Shown here piece after piece: positions 44,025 through 52,674 of a stretch of DNA of 64,000 nt (position 1 is the stretch's first letter; each line of letters opens with the position of its first letter). The stretch comes from Oscillospiraceae bacterium (lineage in GTDB: Bacteria; Bacillota; Clostridia; Oscillospirales; SIG627). The stretch spans positions 69,964 through 133,963 of the forward strand of contig JAYFRN010000005.1 of assembly GCA_034925865.1 (NCBI GenBank), given 5' to 3'. The notes below the pieces were generated by a model. That model was not told where the DNA came from, ran no database searches, and saw only the letters and a list, made by a program, of their open reading frames with translations. The position numbers and the translations under genes were made by a program.

Positions 44025-44057
44025 ATATATACGTAAAAAACAGGCGTATAGGTGTCA
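44025..44057 (-). promoter_or_regulatory. ECF-type promoter copy a, autoregulatory
   Basis: TGACACCTAT-N13-ACGTATATAT on the minus strand. The -10-like CGTATA at 44033-44028 is 30 nt before ATG 43998. The spacer from TGACACC to CGTA is 17 nt in all four copies. Confidence 0.8.
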
Positions 44058-44180
44058 AAAAATAAAAAATATTTAAAAATTTTTTTTTAGAATGATCCGC
44101 AACATCATAAATAATACTTTATCCCATACTGGATTGTATCATAATATTTACCATTATACAATATATTGCTTTCTTTTATG

Positions 44181-44340
44181 TAATGTCTGCCGAACAAACA
44201 TAAAAAACATACAACAGTTAAGACATGATGAAAGCAATGATTGCCTAAATTGGTCGACTCCCGACCAATTTAGGCAATTCAAAGGATACTGCGGGTTTTG
44301 GCTGGCTTTTCAACTGCCGAAACTTCAGCAGGCATTATAT
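44181..44340 (+). repeat. Dispersed repeat family 2, copy 2b
   Basis: Ends TAATGTCTGCCGAA and TTCAGCAGGCATTATA are imperfect terminal inverted repeats. Inside is the perfect hairpin CCTAAATTGGTCG / CGACCAATTTAGG (44244-44274), then TTTTGGCTGGC...GCCGAAA. The flanking DNA in this 774-nt gap holds copy 2a and otherwise nothing recognised. Confidence 0.75.
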
Positions 44341-44513
44341 AAATACTATTGCAATTTAATTTTATTAAATATAGCTTCATAGTGGTAAAAAACCATAAAA
44401 AGCTTTTAAGAATTAATGCATGTTGAAAATATTGCAAATTATAAACAGAAAAATACCGAGGCTAAAGCCATATTCGGTATAATATTTTTTGTCGAATTAT
44501 CATGATTGTGTTA

Positions 44514-44702
44514 TAATAATGTCTGCTGAACAAACATAAAACACATACGACAGTAAAGAAATGATGTAAACAAGGATTGCACATCTAAATTGGTCGACTA
44601 CCGACCAATTTAGGAAATCAATGGATACTGAACTCCAAAATCAATATTTTGGAGTGTTTTGGCTGGCTTTTCAACTGCCAAAACTTTAGTAGACATTATA
44701 AT
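44514..44702 (+). repeat. Dispersed repeat family 2, copy 2a (best preserved)
   Basis: ATAATGTCTGCTGAA and TTTAGTAGACATTAT are the terminal inverted repeats. Internal stems are CTAAATTGGTCG / CGACCAATTTAG, CTCCAAAAT / ATTTTGGAG and TTTTGGC / GCCAAAA. There is no open frame, so it is a non-autonomous element. It ends about 70 nt before the sirtuin gene. Confidence 0.8.
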
Positions 44703-44772
44703 ATGCCGAAAGCATAGAGCGGTTTGAATACTCGAGTTTTCGGAAGCAGGGCAGAAAGGAAAGGTTATATAA

Positions 44773-45498
44773 ATGATTGACGATATATTGAAACTAAAAG
44801 AGAAAATTGAAAAAGCCAAAAATATTTGTGTTTTTACTGGCGCGGGAATAAGCTGCCCGTCCGGAATACCTGATTTCAGATCGGCGGACGGATTGTATAA
44901 TAAGTCGCATGGGAGCCTTTTACCTGAACGCATAATTTCACATACATTCTTTATGTCGGATCCGGAGCTTTTTTATGAGTTTTATAAAGGGAAAATGCTT
45001 TATCCCTCCGCGCTTCCGAACGCGGCGCATTATTATTTTTCCAGACTCGAAAAAGAAGGGAAAAACGTCGGTGTCATTACACAGAATATCGACGGTCTTC
45101 ATCAGGCTGCCGGAAGCACGGAGGTTGCCGAGCTGCATGGCAGTGTACACCGCAATTTCTGTATGAAATGCGGAAAATATTATGATCTCGATTATATTGT
45201 TAATTCAGACGGTGTCCCGAAATGCGATGTATGCGGCTCTAACATAAAGCCCGATGTTGTGCTTTATGAGGAGCAGCTTAATGAGAATGTTATAGAAAAG
45301 GCGTTGAAAATAATTTCAGGTGCCGATATGATGATAGTTGTGGGTACGTCGCTGGTCGTTTATCCCGCCGCTTCCTTTATTAAATACTTTAACGGCAGCT
45401 CTTTGATTCTGATAAACAAATCAAAAACCGCTTATGACAGCAGCGCCGACATTGTGATAAACGATAATATTATAAATGTGGTAAGCAAATTAAATTAA
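44773..45498 (+). CDS. cobB: NAD-dependent protein deacylase (sirtuin)
   Basis: A 241-aa Sir2-family enzyme. NAD-binding motifs are VFTGAGISCPSGIPDFRS (about residues 20-37), TQNIDGLHQAAG and VVGTSLVVYPAASF. The catalytic His is in ELHGSVHRNFC. A zinc ribbon is formed by CMKCGKYYD and CDVCGS (two CxxC pairs). It removes acyl groups from lysines. Monocistronic with its own terminator; located just after two family 2 repeats, which could affect its promoter. Confidence 0.93.
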   Translation: MIDDILKLKEKIEKAKNICVFTGAGISCPSGIPDFRSADGLYNKSHGSLLPERIISHTFFMSDPELFYEFYKGKMLYPSALPNAAHYYFSRLEKEGKNVGVITQNIDGLHQAAGSTEVAELHGSVHRNFCMKCGKYYDLDYIVNSDGVPKCDVCGSNIKPDVVLYEEQLNENVIEKALKIISGADMMIVVGTSLVVYPAASFIKYFNGSSLILINKSKTAYDSSADIVINDNIINVVSKLN

Positions 45499-45513
45499 GA
45501 ACGTAAATTCCGC

Positions 45514-45549
45514 CCTCCGTGAAAAGCTCTTCGCGGAGGCTTTTCTTTT
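45514..45549 (+). terminator. Intrinsic terminator after the sirtuin gene
   Basis: CCTCCGTGAA / TTCGCGGAGG (one G-U pair) followed by CTTTTCTTTT. Confidence 0.85.
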
Positions 45550-45615
45550 AGAAAGCTGCTCTGCAGGTTTTAGTACAAAATAAAATGCTTATTGTGAACC
45601 AGAAGTAAAAATAAG

Positions 45616-45644
45616 TTGACAAATTGATCGATGAATGATATAAT
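45616..45644 (+). promoter_or_regulatory. Perfect sigma-A promoter for birA-bioY
   Basis: TTGACA (45616-45621), 17 nt, TATAAT (45639-45644), 23 nt before birA. No BirA-type operator palindrome was obvious at the promoter. Confidence 0.85.
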
Positions 45645-45666
45645 TCCGAAATGAGAGGTGAAAACA

Positions 45667-46653
45667 ATGTCGGTAAAGGAAGATATTCTTACTCTGCTCG
45701 AACAAAACAGAGGGAAATATTTGTCGGGAGAGGAAATCGCGAGTAAGATAAGCGTAACTCGCAGCGCTGTATGGAAAGCAATCAAATCGCTTCAAGCAGA
45801 AGGATATGCCATAGATGGGGTGACAAACAAAGGTTATTATTTACCGCCTGATACAGACATGGTGTCGGCGTCTGGAATTAAAAAATATCTTGATGACCGT
45901 GCGTCACATCTGCGTATCGAGGTGTATAAAACAATCGGATCGACAAATGACGAGGCAAAAAAGCTTGCTCTTTCGGGAGAGCCCGATGGCAAGGTTATTG
46001 TCGCGGAGGAACAGACCGCCGGGCGCGGACGAAAGGGAAGGAGCTTTTTTTCTCCTGGCGGAACCGGTGTATATATTAGCATTCTGCTGCGTCCTAAAAT
46101 CCCTGTTTCGGTGTCATCTCTACTGACAACAGCGGCCGCCGTTGCCGTTGCGGGAGCAGTCGAACAGCTATCCGGTCGCGAAACACAGATTAAATGGGTC
46201 AACGATATCTGGATGGACGGCAAAAAAATCTGCGGAATACTGACCGAGGCCTCTATGTCACTGGAAAGCGGAGGATTAGATTTTGCTGTCGTAGGTATTG
46301 GTGTAAATATAACCATGCCTGAAAGCGGATTTCCTGATGAATTGTCCTCGATTGCCTCGTCTGTATTCGGTGCTTCAGGGCATCCGAATGATATCCGCAA
46401 CCGTCTTGCGGCAGAGATACTCAATTGTTTTATGCCTTACTGCGACAACCTGGAAGAGAGAAGCTTTCTTTTCGAATATAGAAAGCGCCTTTTCATACTC
46501 GGCAGGGAAATAACCGTCGTTGGATCCGGCGAAAACGCATATCGGCGCGCTCATGCTCTTGATATCGACGACGACTGTCATTTATTGGTGCGGTATGAGG
46601 ATGGTACGACTGCCTCTCTTTCAAGCGGAGAAATAAGCATTTTACCATATTAA
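45667..46653 (+). CDS. birA: Bifunctional biotin ligase / biotin repressor
   Basis: A 328-aa protein. The N-terminal winged helix (YLSGEEIASKISVTRSAVWK, AIKSLQAEGY) is followed by the ligase core with IGSTNDEAKKLA, the biotinyl-AMP loop AGRGRKGRSFFSPGG and KWVNDIWMDGKKICGILTE. The C-terminal SH3-like cap ends the chain. It attaches biotin to carboxylase carrier proteins and can repress biotin genes. ATG 45667 lies 6 nt after GAGAGGTG. It is followed by bioY, giving a biotin-sensing and uptake operon. Confidence 0.93.
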   Translation: MSVKEDILTLLEQNRGKYLSGEEIASKISVTRSAVWKAIKSLQAEGYAIDGVTNKGYYLPPDTDMVSASGIKKYLDDRASHLRIEVYKTIGSTNDEAKKLALSGEPDGKVIVAEEQTAGRGRKGRSFFSPGGTGVYISILLRPKIPVSVSSLLTTAAAVAVAGAVEQLSGRETQIKWVNDIWMDGKKICGILTEASMSLESGGLDFAVVGIGVNITMPESGFPDELSSIASSVFGASGHPNDIRNRLAAEILNCFMPYCDNLEERSFLFEYRKRLFILGREITVVGSGENAYRRAHALDIDDDCHLLVRYEDGTTASLSSGEISILPY

Positions 46654-46686
46654 TGATATTTCATATTTTATGAAGGCAATTTGAAA

Positions 46687-47259
46687 ATGAAATCAACACA
46701 ATATAAAAACAAAATTCTTAAGATTATCTTTTGCGCTCTGTTTGCGGCGCTTACGGCGGTCGGAGCTTTCATCCGTATCCCGATCCCGGCCATACCGATT
46801 ACACTTCAGACATTTTTTGTTATGATGGCCGGACTATTATTAGGTCCGAGGCTCGGAGCCGTCAGTCAGCTTGCGTATGTAGCGATAGGGCTTTTGGGTC
46901 TGCCTGTTTTTACGCAGGGAGGGGGAATCGGATATGTGTTTCAGCCCACCTTTGGCTATTTGATCGGGTTCTGCATAGGTGCATATATAACCGGCGTTAT
47001 AGCATATAAAGCTCCTTCCCCGTCGTATAAACGTTTGCTCGCTGCAAATTTCGCCGGATTAGCGGTTGTTTATATAATCGGGATGATTTATGTCTGGGTG
47101 ATAAACACCTATTATGTAGGAACCGGAATAGGGCTGTGGGCTTTGGTCTTACATTGCTTCATTCTTGTTATTCCCGGAGATATTGTCCTTTGTTTTATCG
47201 CGGCGCTTCTTGCAAAGCGTTTAATACCTGCGATTTCGAATATCCTGCCGAAAACTTGA
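46687..47259 (+). CDS. bioY: BioY biotin transporter substrate-binding subunit
   Basis: A 190-aa integral membrane protein with about six helices and the BioY pattern: RIPIPAIPITLQTFFVMMAG, LLLGPRLGAVSQLAYVAIGL, LGLPVFTQGGGIGYVFQPTF and GYLIGFCIGA. It binds biotin for ECF-type import; the EcfA/EcfT motor is not encoded nearby, so a shared module is expected. A TTG at 46681 is an alternative start. Confidence 0.93.
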   Translation: MKSTQYKNKILKIIFCALFAALTAVGAFIRIPIPAIPITLQTFFVMMAGLLLGPRLGAVSQLAYVAIGLLGLPVFTQGGGIGYVFQPTFGYLIGFCIGAYITGVIAYKAPSPSYKRLLAANFAGLAVVYIIGMIYVWVINTYYVGTGIGLWALVLHCFILVIPGDIVLCFIAALLAKRLIPAISNILPKT

Positions 47260-47300
47260 CATAAAAGATTCTTATTCTGTTAAATATTTGGTATAAAAAA

Positions 47301-47347
47301 ATGCTGCAGCAAAATTAAAAACTCTGCTGCAGCACTGGCGGTTTTTA
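47301..47347 (+). terminator. Hairpin terminator after bioY
   Basis: ATGCTGCAGCA / TGCTGCAGCA with a 13-nt loop, followed after CTGGCGG by TTTTT. The T tract is displaced, so efficiency is uncertain. Confidence 0.55.
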
Positions 47348-47401
47348 TGTTTTAATGCTAAAATTATATCAATTTGCATTTTACCTGTTTTATTGAAATT
47401 G

Positions 47402-47740
47402 TTATGACAAAGAAACGATCTCGTTTCCCTTAGGCGTTATATCTTTAACGATATTAAAAGATCCGTCGGTATATACAAGCTTAATGTCATAGCTTTTTGC
47501 CGGCTTGTCTGTTGTGAATACGAATGTCCATACGAATTTTTCGTTTTTATCCGCTGTGGATTCCGCTTGAATCCAGTTCTCCGTACCGGAAGGAGCGGCA
47601 AATATAGCTGTGGACGCCTCAACCAAGTATGATTGTGCTCGAATTTTCACGGTTTTTGCGCCGGAGCAGGAAAACAGCGAAATGATTAACGAGGCGCAAA
47701 GAAATGTCAAAGCTGCGCGTGATAGGAAGCGGTATGTCAT
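47402..47740 (-). CDS. Small lipoprotein, function unknown
   Basis: A 112-aa protein with signal peptide and lipobox (LTFLCASLIISLFSCSG). The mature part of about 85 residues is beta-rich (YDIKLVYTDGSFNIVKDITP), like small immunoglobulin-like lipoproteins. AGGAG precedes ATG. Single gene convergent with bioY. Confidence 0.7.
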   Translation of the reverse strand: MTYRFLSRAALTFLCASLIISLFSCSGAKTVKIRAQSYLVEASTAIFAAPSGTENWIQAESTADKNEKFVWTFVFTTDKPAKSYDIKLVYTDGSFNIVKDITPKGNEIVSLS

Positions 47741-47843
47741 ATTTTGATTTCTCCTATGTATTGGTTTTTCTTGCTTTCAATGATATTAACAATTATATCA
47801 TTTATGACAAAAATGTTCAATCATAATTTACTATAACGTCGGA

Positions 47844-47872
47844 TTGACATAAAAGCCCAATACAGATATAAT
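47844..47872 (+). promoter_or_regulatory. Perfect sigma-A promoter
   Basis: TTGACA (47844-47849), 17 nt, TATAAT (47867-47872), upstream of the nucleotidyltransferase gene. Confidence 0.8.
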
Positions 47873-47950
47873 TAGTAATGGAAGAACGGATATAAATAAC
47901 TTATATTCTTAAACTCGAAAATAAATTTCACATATGAGTCAAGGTATAAT

Positions 47951-48670
47951 ATGGATATTTACATGGACTTTGTCAATGATTTAACTGAAATGATAGACAA
48001 TATAAATGTCGCAAATAATATTATCGCAGTTTATGTCGGAGGAAGTGTATCACGCGGAGATTATGTAGTCGGCGTAAGCGATATAGATATTTATGTTGTA
48101 ACAAAAGATAGCGAAGAAAATAATACTATAAATACTGCCGTTCAATCCTTGGCATATAAAAAAATTCAGGAATTACTTAGCTGGTGCCCGGATGGTGTTA
48201 CTGTTGCTTTTACTACGTACAAAGAAATAAAATCAGGCGTTTCTTGGTTGGGAGCCGGATCGGAATATTATACTTTTCAAGAAAATGCAAAATTATTGTA
48301 TGGAAAAGATATAAGAAAGGATATTATTGAGCCTACAGAAAATGATATAAGAAAATCCTCTGAACAGGCCATTGCACAAATCAAGCATATTGTACAGCAG
48401 GATTTATCAAATATTAAAATTGATAAATATTTCATCAGAGGGATTTTCGGAACTGCTTTTTCGGCAATGCATTTTTATTTATGCTTACATCATCAATATA
48501 TCAGAGGCAAGCAAAAAATAACTGATGCTTATTGCGAAATAAATCAAGAGCGTGCAGTCTTTGCCAATAGCATTATGGAATTATGGTATGTTTTTTCCCA
48601 CCGACCTTTATATGAAATTGAAATAAAACAGCTTATTACTGATACGATTAGAATTATTGAAGATATGTAA
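47951..48670 (+). CDS. Pol beta-superfamily nucleotidyltransferase
   Basis: A 239-aa protein with the nucleotidyltransferase signature VGGSVSRGDYVVGVSDIDIY (about residues 29-48), which provides the G-S and D-x-D metal ligands. The C-terminal half is helical, as in aminoglycoside adenylyltransferase-like or DUF4111 proteins. It may modify small molecules; the substrate is unknown. AAGG precedes ATG. Confidence 0.75.
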   Translation: MDIYMDFVNDLTEMIDNINVANNIIAVYVGGSVSRGDYVVGVSDIDIYVVTKDSEENNTINTAVQSLAYKKIQELLSWCPDGVTVAFTTYKEIKSGVSWLGAGSEYYTFQENAKLLYGKDIRKDIIEPTENDIRKSSEQAIAQIKHIVQQDLSNIKIDKYFIRGIFGTAFSAMHFYLCLHHQYIRGKQKITDAYCEINQERAVFANSIMELWYVFSHRPLYEIEIKQLITDTIRIIEDM

Positions 48671-48764
48671 TCGGCAGAATACGGCGGATTTCATCAACCG
48701 CTTTCTTAAACATGATAAAACAGTTTATTTTTAAGCTGATTTTCTATAGACAGGAGAAATATCT

Positions 48765-49135
48765 ATGTCTGTTTAATAATTTTCAGAGGCAAATCGGCAA
48801 CCGGAAAACCTTAATTTCCTCAAGAATAAGTGAGGTTCTTAAAATATGTGTATTACGAAAAGATGATATATTCACGCAAGCATAAAGTAGTTTCATTTTT
48901 ATGCGATTGCACCGATAAAAATGAATGGCTTGCAAGATTGGAAAAGCGATTAATGAATCCCATGCCAAATCAGTATTTTAAGAATATCAAAGAAATTTAT
49001 GATCATTATAATAAAATGAATATTAAGCTTGTTGACAATGAGTTTTATATTGACAGCTGTAACAAAGTTGAAATTATTATCCAGCAAGTTATGGAGCATA
49101 TAAAATCATGCTGTCCCATAAAGGATATTATATAG
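48765..49135 (+). pseudogene. P-loop kinase (AAA/zeta-like) pseudogene
   Basis: One frame reads TLISSRISEVLKICVLRKDD with a decayed P-loop just before it. Another frame, from about 48890, reads FCDCTDKNEWLARLEKRLMN and NPMPNQYFKNIKEIYDHYNK, the usual C-terminal half of small cytoplasmic kinases. The parts are out of frame and the centre is shortened. No intact start exists. Confidence 0.55.
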
Positions 49136-49216
49136 TTATTAATTCTCCATGTTGAAGAATAAGCTTTATATAACAATATTGAATAAAATGTAACAGGAAA
49201 TCAGGAGAAAATCATC

Positions 49217-49663
49217 GTGAAAGAAATGAATATACAAAAAGCGGATATAAATGACTTATCCGGCCTGCTCAAGTTATATAAGCAATTACATGACAATCCT
49301 GTTCCGGAGGTTAATGATAAACTGATAGGATTATGGAATGATATATTATCAGATCGAAATCATTATGTAATCGTGGGTAAGATAGATGATGATATAATAT
49401 CTTCATGTGTTCTGGTTATAATCCCAAATTTAACACATCAACAGCGGCCATATGCATTAATTGAAAATGTTGTCACCGATGAGAAATGCAGAAACAAAGG
49501 ATATGCAACGCAAATACTTGATTTTGCAAGAGATATCGCTAAAATTAATAATTGTTATAAAATAATGTTGCTGACCGGGAGCAAGAAAGAAAGTACATTA
49601 AATTTTTATAGGAAGGCAGGATATAATTCCGAAGATAAAACGGCATTTATTCAATGGCTATAA
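49217..49663 (+). CDS. GNAT N-acetyltransferase
   Basis: A 148-aa GNAT domain. Motif A is IENVVTDEKCRNKGYATQIL and the C-terminus is SKKESTLNFYRKAGYNSEDK. Start GTG 49217 with AGGAGA 8 nt upstream. Ends before a bidirectional terminator shared with spoIVA. Confidence 0.85.
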   Translation: MKEMNIQKADINDLSGLLKLYKQLHDNPVPEVNDKLIGLWNDILSDRNHYVIVGKIDDDIISSCVLVIIPNLTHQQRPYALIENVVTDEKCRNKGYATQILDFARDIAKINNCYKIMLLTGSKKESTLNFYRKAGYNSEDKTAFIQWL

Positions 49664-49698
49664 TTTTATCAGATCACCGTTACATACATGGATCACAT

Positions 49699-49746
49699 AA
49701 AAAGCCCGCTGAAAGAATTTATTTTCTTTCAGCGGGAGCTTTTTAC
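49699..49746. terminator. Bidirectional terminator between GNAT and spoIVA
   Basis: CCGCTGAAAG / CTTTCAGCGG with AAAAAGC and AGCTTTTT flanks serves both convergent genes. Confidence 0.85.
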
Positions 49747-49764
49747 TTGGTATCAATTACAAAA

Positions 49765-51234
49765 TCAGAGAATAATGCAGATCAGGCCGTTGCTGCCTTC
49801 GTTTATTATTTTAGTGAGCGTTTCTCCAAGCTTCATGCGCGCATCCTGCGGCATATGTGCAAGCTTGGAATTGAGACTTTCGTTCATCAGCTCATGAAGC
49901 GTTTTGCCGAACATATTCGATTCCCAAAGTGTTTTCGGATTTGCTTCAAAGCCCTCAAGAAGGAATTTGACCATATCCTCTGACTGACGCTCGCTTCCGA
50001 CAATCGGGGATACCTCGGCTTCAATATTTGCCTTTATCATATGCACTGACGGAGCGGAAGCGCGCAGCTTGATTCCGTATCCGTTTGATTGTTTAACAAT
50101 TTCCGGTTCTTCAAGCCTGAGGTCATTCATTGAAGGCATAACTATTCCGTATCCTGATCGTTCAACTTCATTGAGCGCAACTGCTACACGGTCATATTTA
50201 TGTTTTGCGTTCGCAAGCTCCGCCATAACCTCAAACAGCTCTTCTTCACCATTGATTTCTATTCCGCATTCTTTTCCAAGCGCCTTGTAAAATACATCCT
50301 CGTCGAAAATCAGCTCAAATGTTGTTTTCCCCAGCCCGGGAAGAAATTCTACGCGGTTTACCGATTTTATGACGCTGCCGTCAGCAAGAGCGTCAAACAG
50401 CTTTTCCGCGTCTCCGTTTTTATATACGGCTCTTGCCGAATCGAATATCGAGGTTTCGGTCGAGCGTTTAAGCTCGTTGTCTGAGGTGAGAATGCACAGC
50501 CATGACGGAAGCCTCACGATGATCTCACGCGGCGGGAATTGTGTGAGGATCATTGATAATATTTCCTTGATTTCGTCTTCGCTTATCGTAAAGCAGTTGG
50601 CGGCTTTAACGGGGCAGGAGTATTCCACGCTCAGTCGTTCTGCAAGCTCGCGCGTTTCCGCGTTGTCGGGATGAGTGCTGTTAACCACGAGGACGAACGG
50701 CTTTCCGGCCGAAACAAGCTCGGAAACAATGCGTTTTTCTGCCGCGACATAATTTTCTCGCGGTATTTCGCATATGCTGCCGTCGGTGGTCATCGCGACA
50801 GCCACAGTGGAATGATCGGCAATGACCTTTTGTGTACCGAGTTCCGCGGCGCGTTCAAACGGAAGCGCCTGTTCGCTCCATGGTGTCATGACCATCCTCG
50901 GCTTGTCGTTCTCCGTGAGGCCGGCAGCTCCGGGCACAATATATCCGACACAGTCGATCAGCTTTACAGCCATTTCGGTGCCGTCCTCGGGCATGATTGA
51001 TACCGGTGTTTCCGGAACGAATTTCGGTTCGGTTGTCATGACGGTTTTACCGGACGCGCTTTGCGGCATCTCATCGTTTGCGCGGTTTCTTACCTCCGCA
51101 TTATCGATGTTCGGGAGCACGACTCGTTCCATGAATTTTTTTATGAATGTTGATTTGCCTGTTCTGACTGGGCCGACTACGCCTATATATATTGCGCCTC
51201 CGGTCCTCTGGGCAATGTCCGCATAGATGCTCAT
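49765..51234 (-). CDS. spoIVA: Stage IV sporulation protein A
   Basis: A 489-aa spore coat ATPase that polymerises on the forespore surface and anchors the coat. It closely follows Bacillus SpoIVA (492 aa): IAQRTGGAIYIGVVGPVRTG with Walker A GPVRTGKST, GKTVMTTEPKFVPE, KLIDCVGYIVPGA, MTPWSEQALPF, AVAMTTDGSICEIPRENYV and the ending IINEGSNGLICIIL. GGAGGAA precedes ATG 51234 by 6 nt; the longer frame to 51276 has no site. Expected to be transcribed by sigma-E in the mother cell; I could not place that promoter with confidence. Confidence 0.96.
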   Translation of the reverse strand: MSIYADIAQRTGGAIYIGVVGPVRTGKSTFIKKFMERVVLPNIDNAEVRNRANDEMPQSASGKTVMTTEPKFVPETPVSIMPEDGTEMAVKLIDCVGYIVPGAAGLTENDKPRMVMTPWSEQALPFERAAELGTQKVIADHSTVAVAMTTDGSICEIPRENYVAAEKRIVSELVSAGKPFVLVVNSTHPDNAETRELAERLSVEYSCPVKAANCFTISEDEIKEILSMILTQFPPREIIVRLPSWLCILTSDNELKRSTETSIFDSARAVYKNGDAEKLFDALADGSVIKSVNRVEFLPGLGKTTFELIFDEDVFYKALGKECGIEINGEEELFEVMAELANAKHKYDRVAVALNEVERSGYGIVMPSMNDLRLEEPEIVKQSNGYGIKLRASAPSVHMIKANIEAEVSPIVGSERQSEDMVKFLLEGFEANPKTLWESNMFGKTLHELMNESLNSKLAHMPQDARMKLGETLTKIINEGSNGLICIIL

Positions 51235-51423
51235 CAAAGATTCCTCCGCTCTGCATATGTTTATAATGCGATTCAAATTCGCAGATTAATTTATATGCTA
51301 TTTTTATACAATATATTAAAAAGCCGGCTGATATATTCGCGTGACATATTGCAAAATTAAGAAAAAGAATGTAAAATATATAATTGATTACATGTATACC
51401 CGGATTTAAGAGGAGTGAGACAC

Positions 51424-52224
51424 ATTAAAACTGTTATAATAACACATGATACCTCCGATTCAAAGCTTTTTGCTTCTGAATGTACACGCCTGGGCGGTTT
51501 TGATATATCTGATATGTGTTCCGGGTACGACTGTATTGAAAATGAATCGCTCTCTTTGATTGACTTTGTGATCACCGATGTAAATACCGAAGGCCTTGCT
51601 TTCGCAAAAGAATCCAGAAGTAAAAATCCGGATTCGATAATATTATTTATTGCAGACTCTGATGATTACTTATCAGAGGCGCTGAGGTTGCGTGCTGATT
51701 ATTACATGCTGAAGCCTTTTTCCGCGGATGATGTACGTTTTGTTTTGAAAAGAATGAAGCTTCTGCACAAAGGATCCAGGAAACGAATTTTTTTCCGCAC
51801 CTTCGGAAATTTTGATGTATTTATCGATGGAAAGCCCGTACCATTTTCAAGCGCAAAAGCAAAGGAGCTGCTTGCGCTTCTCGTGGACAGAAAAGGCGGC
51901 ATACTGACATCGGAGGAAGCATTTTCATATTTATGGGAAGATAAACAATATGATTCTTCTTCACAGAGTCTGTATCGCAAGGTCATTCAACGGCTTAAGG
52001 AAAACCTGAAATCCTCCGGAATTGAAGATATCCTTCTGAGAACAAAGGATGGCAGATGCCTTGATCGTGACATGTTTGATTGCGATTATTATCGTTTTCT
52101 GAATGGCGACGCGGATGCTGTAAAATCATTTACGGGAGAATATATGACGAATTACAGCTGGGGAGAATTTACCCTGGCAGGTCTAATATCTATCGCAGAA
52201 AAGCAAAAATCAGCAGATAATTAG
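51424..52224 (+). CDS. Receiver-domain regulator with SARP/OmpR-like C-terminus, probable ATT start
   Basis: About 266 aa: an N-terminal receiver (VIITHDTSDSKLFASECTRL, LIDFVITDVNTEG with acceptor Asp, ADYYMLKPFSADDVRFVLKR) and a C-terminal DNA-binding domain (FRTFGNFDVFIDGKPVPFSS, AKAKELLALLVDRKGGIL, SLYRKVIQRLKENLKSSGI) of the kind found in BTAD/SARP-like regulators. AGGAG (51411-51415) is 8 nt before an in-frame ATT (51424), giving (M)KTVIITHD. GTG 51415 is the formal alternative but lies within the ribosome site. No kinase adjacent. Confidence 0.7.
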   Translation: MKTVIITHDTSDSKLFASECTRLGGFDISDMCSGYDCIENESLSLIDFVITDVNTEGLAFAKESRSKNPDSIILFIADSDDYLSEALRLRADYYMLKPFSADDVRFVLKRMKLLHKGSRKRIFFRTFGNFDVFIDGKPVPFSSAKAKELLALLVDRKGGILTSEEAFSYLWEDKQYDSSSQSLYRKVIQRLKENLKSSGIEDILLRTKDGRCLDRDMFDCDYYRFLNGDADAVKSFTGEYMTNYSWGEFTLAGLISIAEKQKSADN

Positions 52225-52387
52225 GCATTATTTGATATAAAATTGACAATTTATCCAGAAATATTCAAATTTTACAATATTTATTTAATAATATGGCATG
52301 AACGGCACGAATTTGTCACGCATGTCATGATAGAATAACTTTGTAGAGTGAAATCGACGCTGAATACCTTTCAATCTCATCAAATAT

Positions 52388-52466
52388 TTCGGCAAACCCG
52401 GTGAAAGCCGGCGACGCAAAGCTTGAGGGGCTAATCCGGTATTTCCGGGATGCCAGCCAGTTACAA
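52388..52466 (+). ncRNA. c-di-GMP-I (GEMM-I) riboswitch aptamer 1
   Basis: It contains GGCAAACCCGGTGAAAGCCG, GCGACGCAAAGC, GGGGCTAATCC and GGGATGCCAGCCAGTT, the conserved GEMM-I core (GGCAAACC, GAAA tetraloop, GACGCAAAGC, CTAA). It is followed by its own terminator at 52471-52511. Confidence 0.9.
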
Positions 52467-52470
52467 TCGG

Positions 52471-52511
52471 ACAAGCTTTGCGTGGCAACAGAGCTTGTTT
52501 GTTTTTTCAGA
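52471..52511 (+). terminator. Expression-platform terminator of riboswitch 1
   Basis: ACAAGCT / AGCTTGT (with TTG-CAA extension) followed by TTGTTTTTT. Confidence 0.75.
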
Positions 52512-52538
52512 ATATTTACTCTAATCACAAATATATAT

Positions 52539-52617
52539 TTCGGCAAACCCGGCGAAAGCCGGCGACGCAAAGCTTAAGGGGCTAATCCGGTATTTCCGGG
52601 ATGCCAGCCAGTTGCGC
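52539..52617 (+). ncRNA. c-di-GMP-I (GEMM-I) riboswitch aptamer 2
   Basis: Nearly identical to aptamer 1 (GGCAAACCCGGCGAAAGCCG, GCGACGCAAAGC, GGGATGCCAGCCAGTT), 73 nt downstream of its end. The two differ at only a few positions, suggesting recent duplication. Confidence 0.9.
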
Positions 52618-52643
52618 TTATTCCGGAGCTTACCGGAGTTTTC

Positions 52644-52674
52644 GCAGCGGGTTTATATCAAACCTGCTTTTTTA
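52644..52674 (+). terminator. Expression-platform terminator of riboswitch 2
   Basis: GCAG-CG-GGTTT / AAACCTGC followed by TTTTTT. The 205 nt from here to the gene at 52879 hold no further clear signal. Confidence 0.75.

Noticed and set aside
45890-46126. Frames overlapping birA on both strands
   Set aside because: They are shadows of birA, whose own frame carries all ligase motifs.
52388-52617. Simple tandem repeat or CRISPR-like pair
   Set aside because: The two similar ~80-nt units carry the full GEMM-I conserved core and terminators, so they are riboswitches; no array of short repeats and spacers exists in the window.
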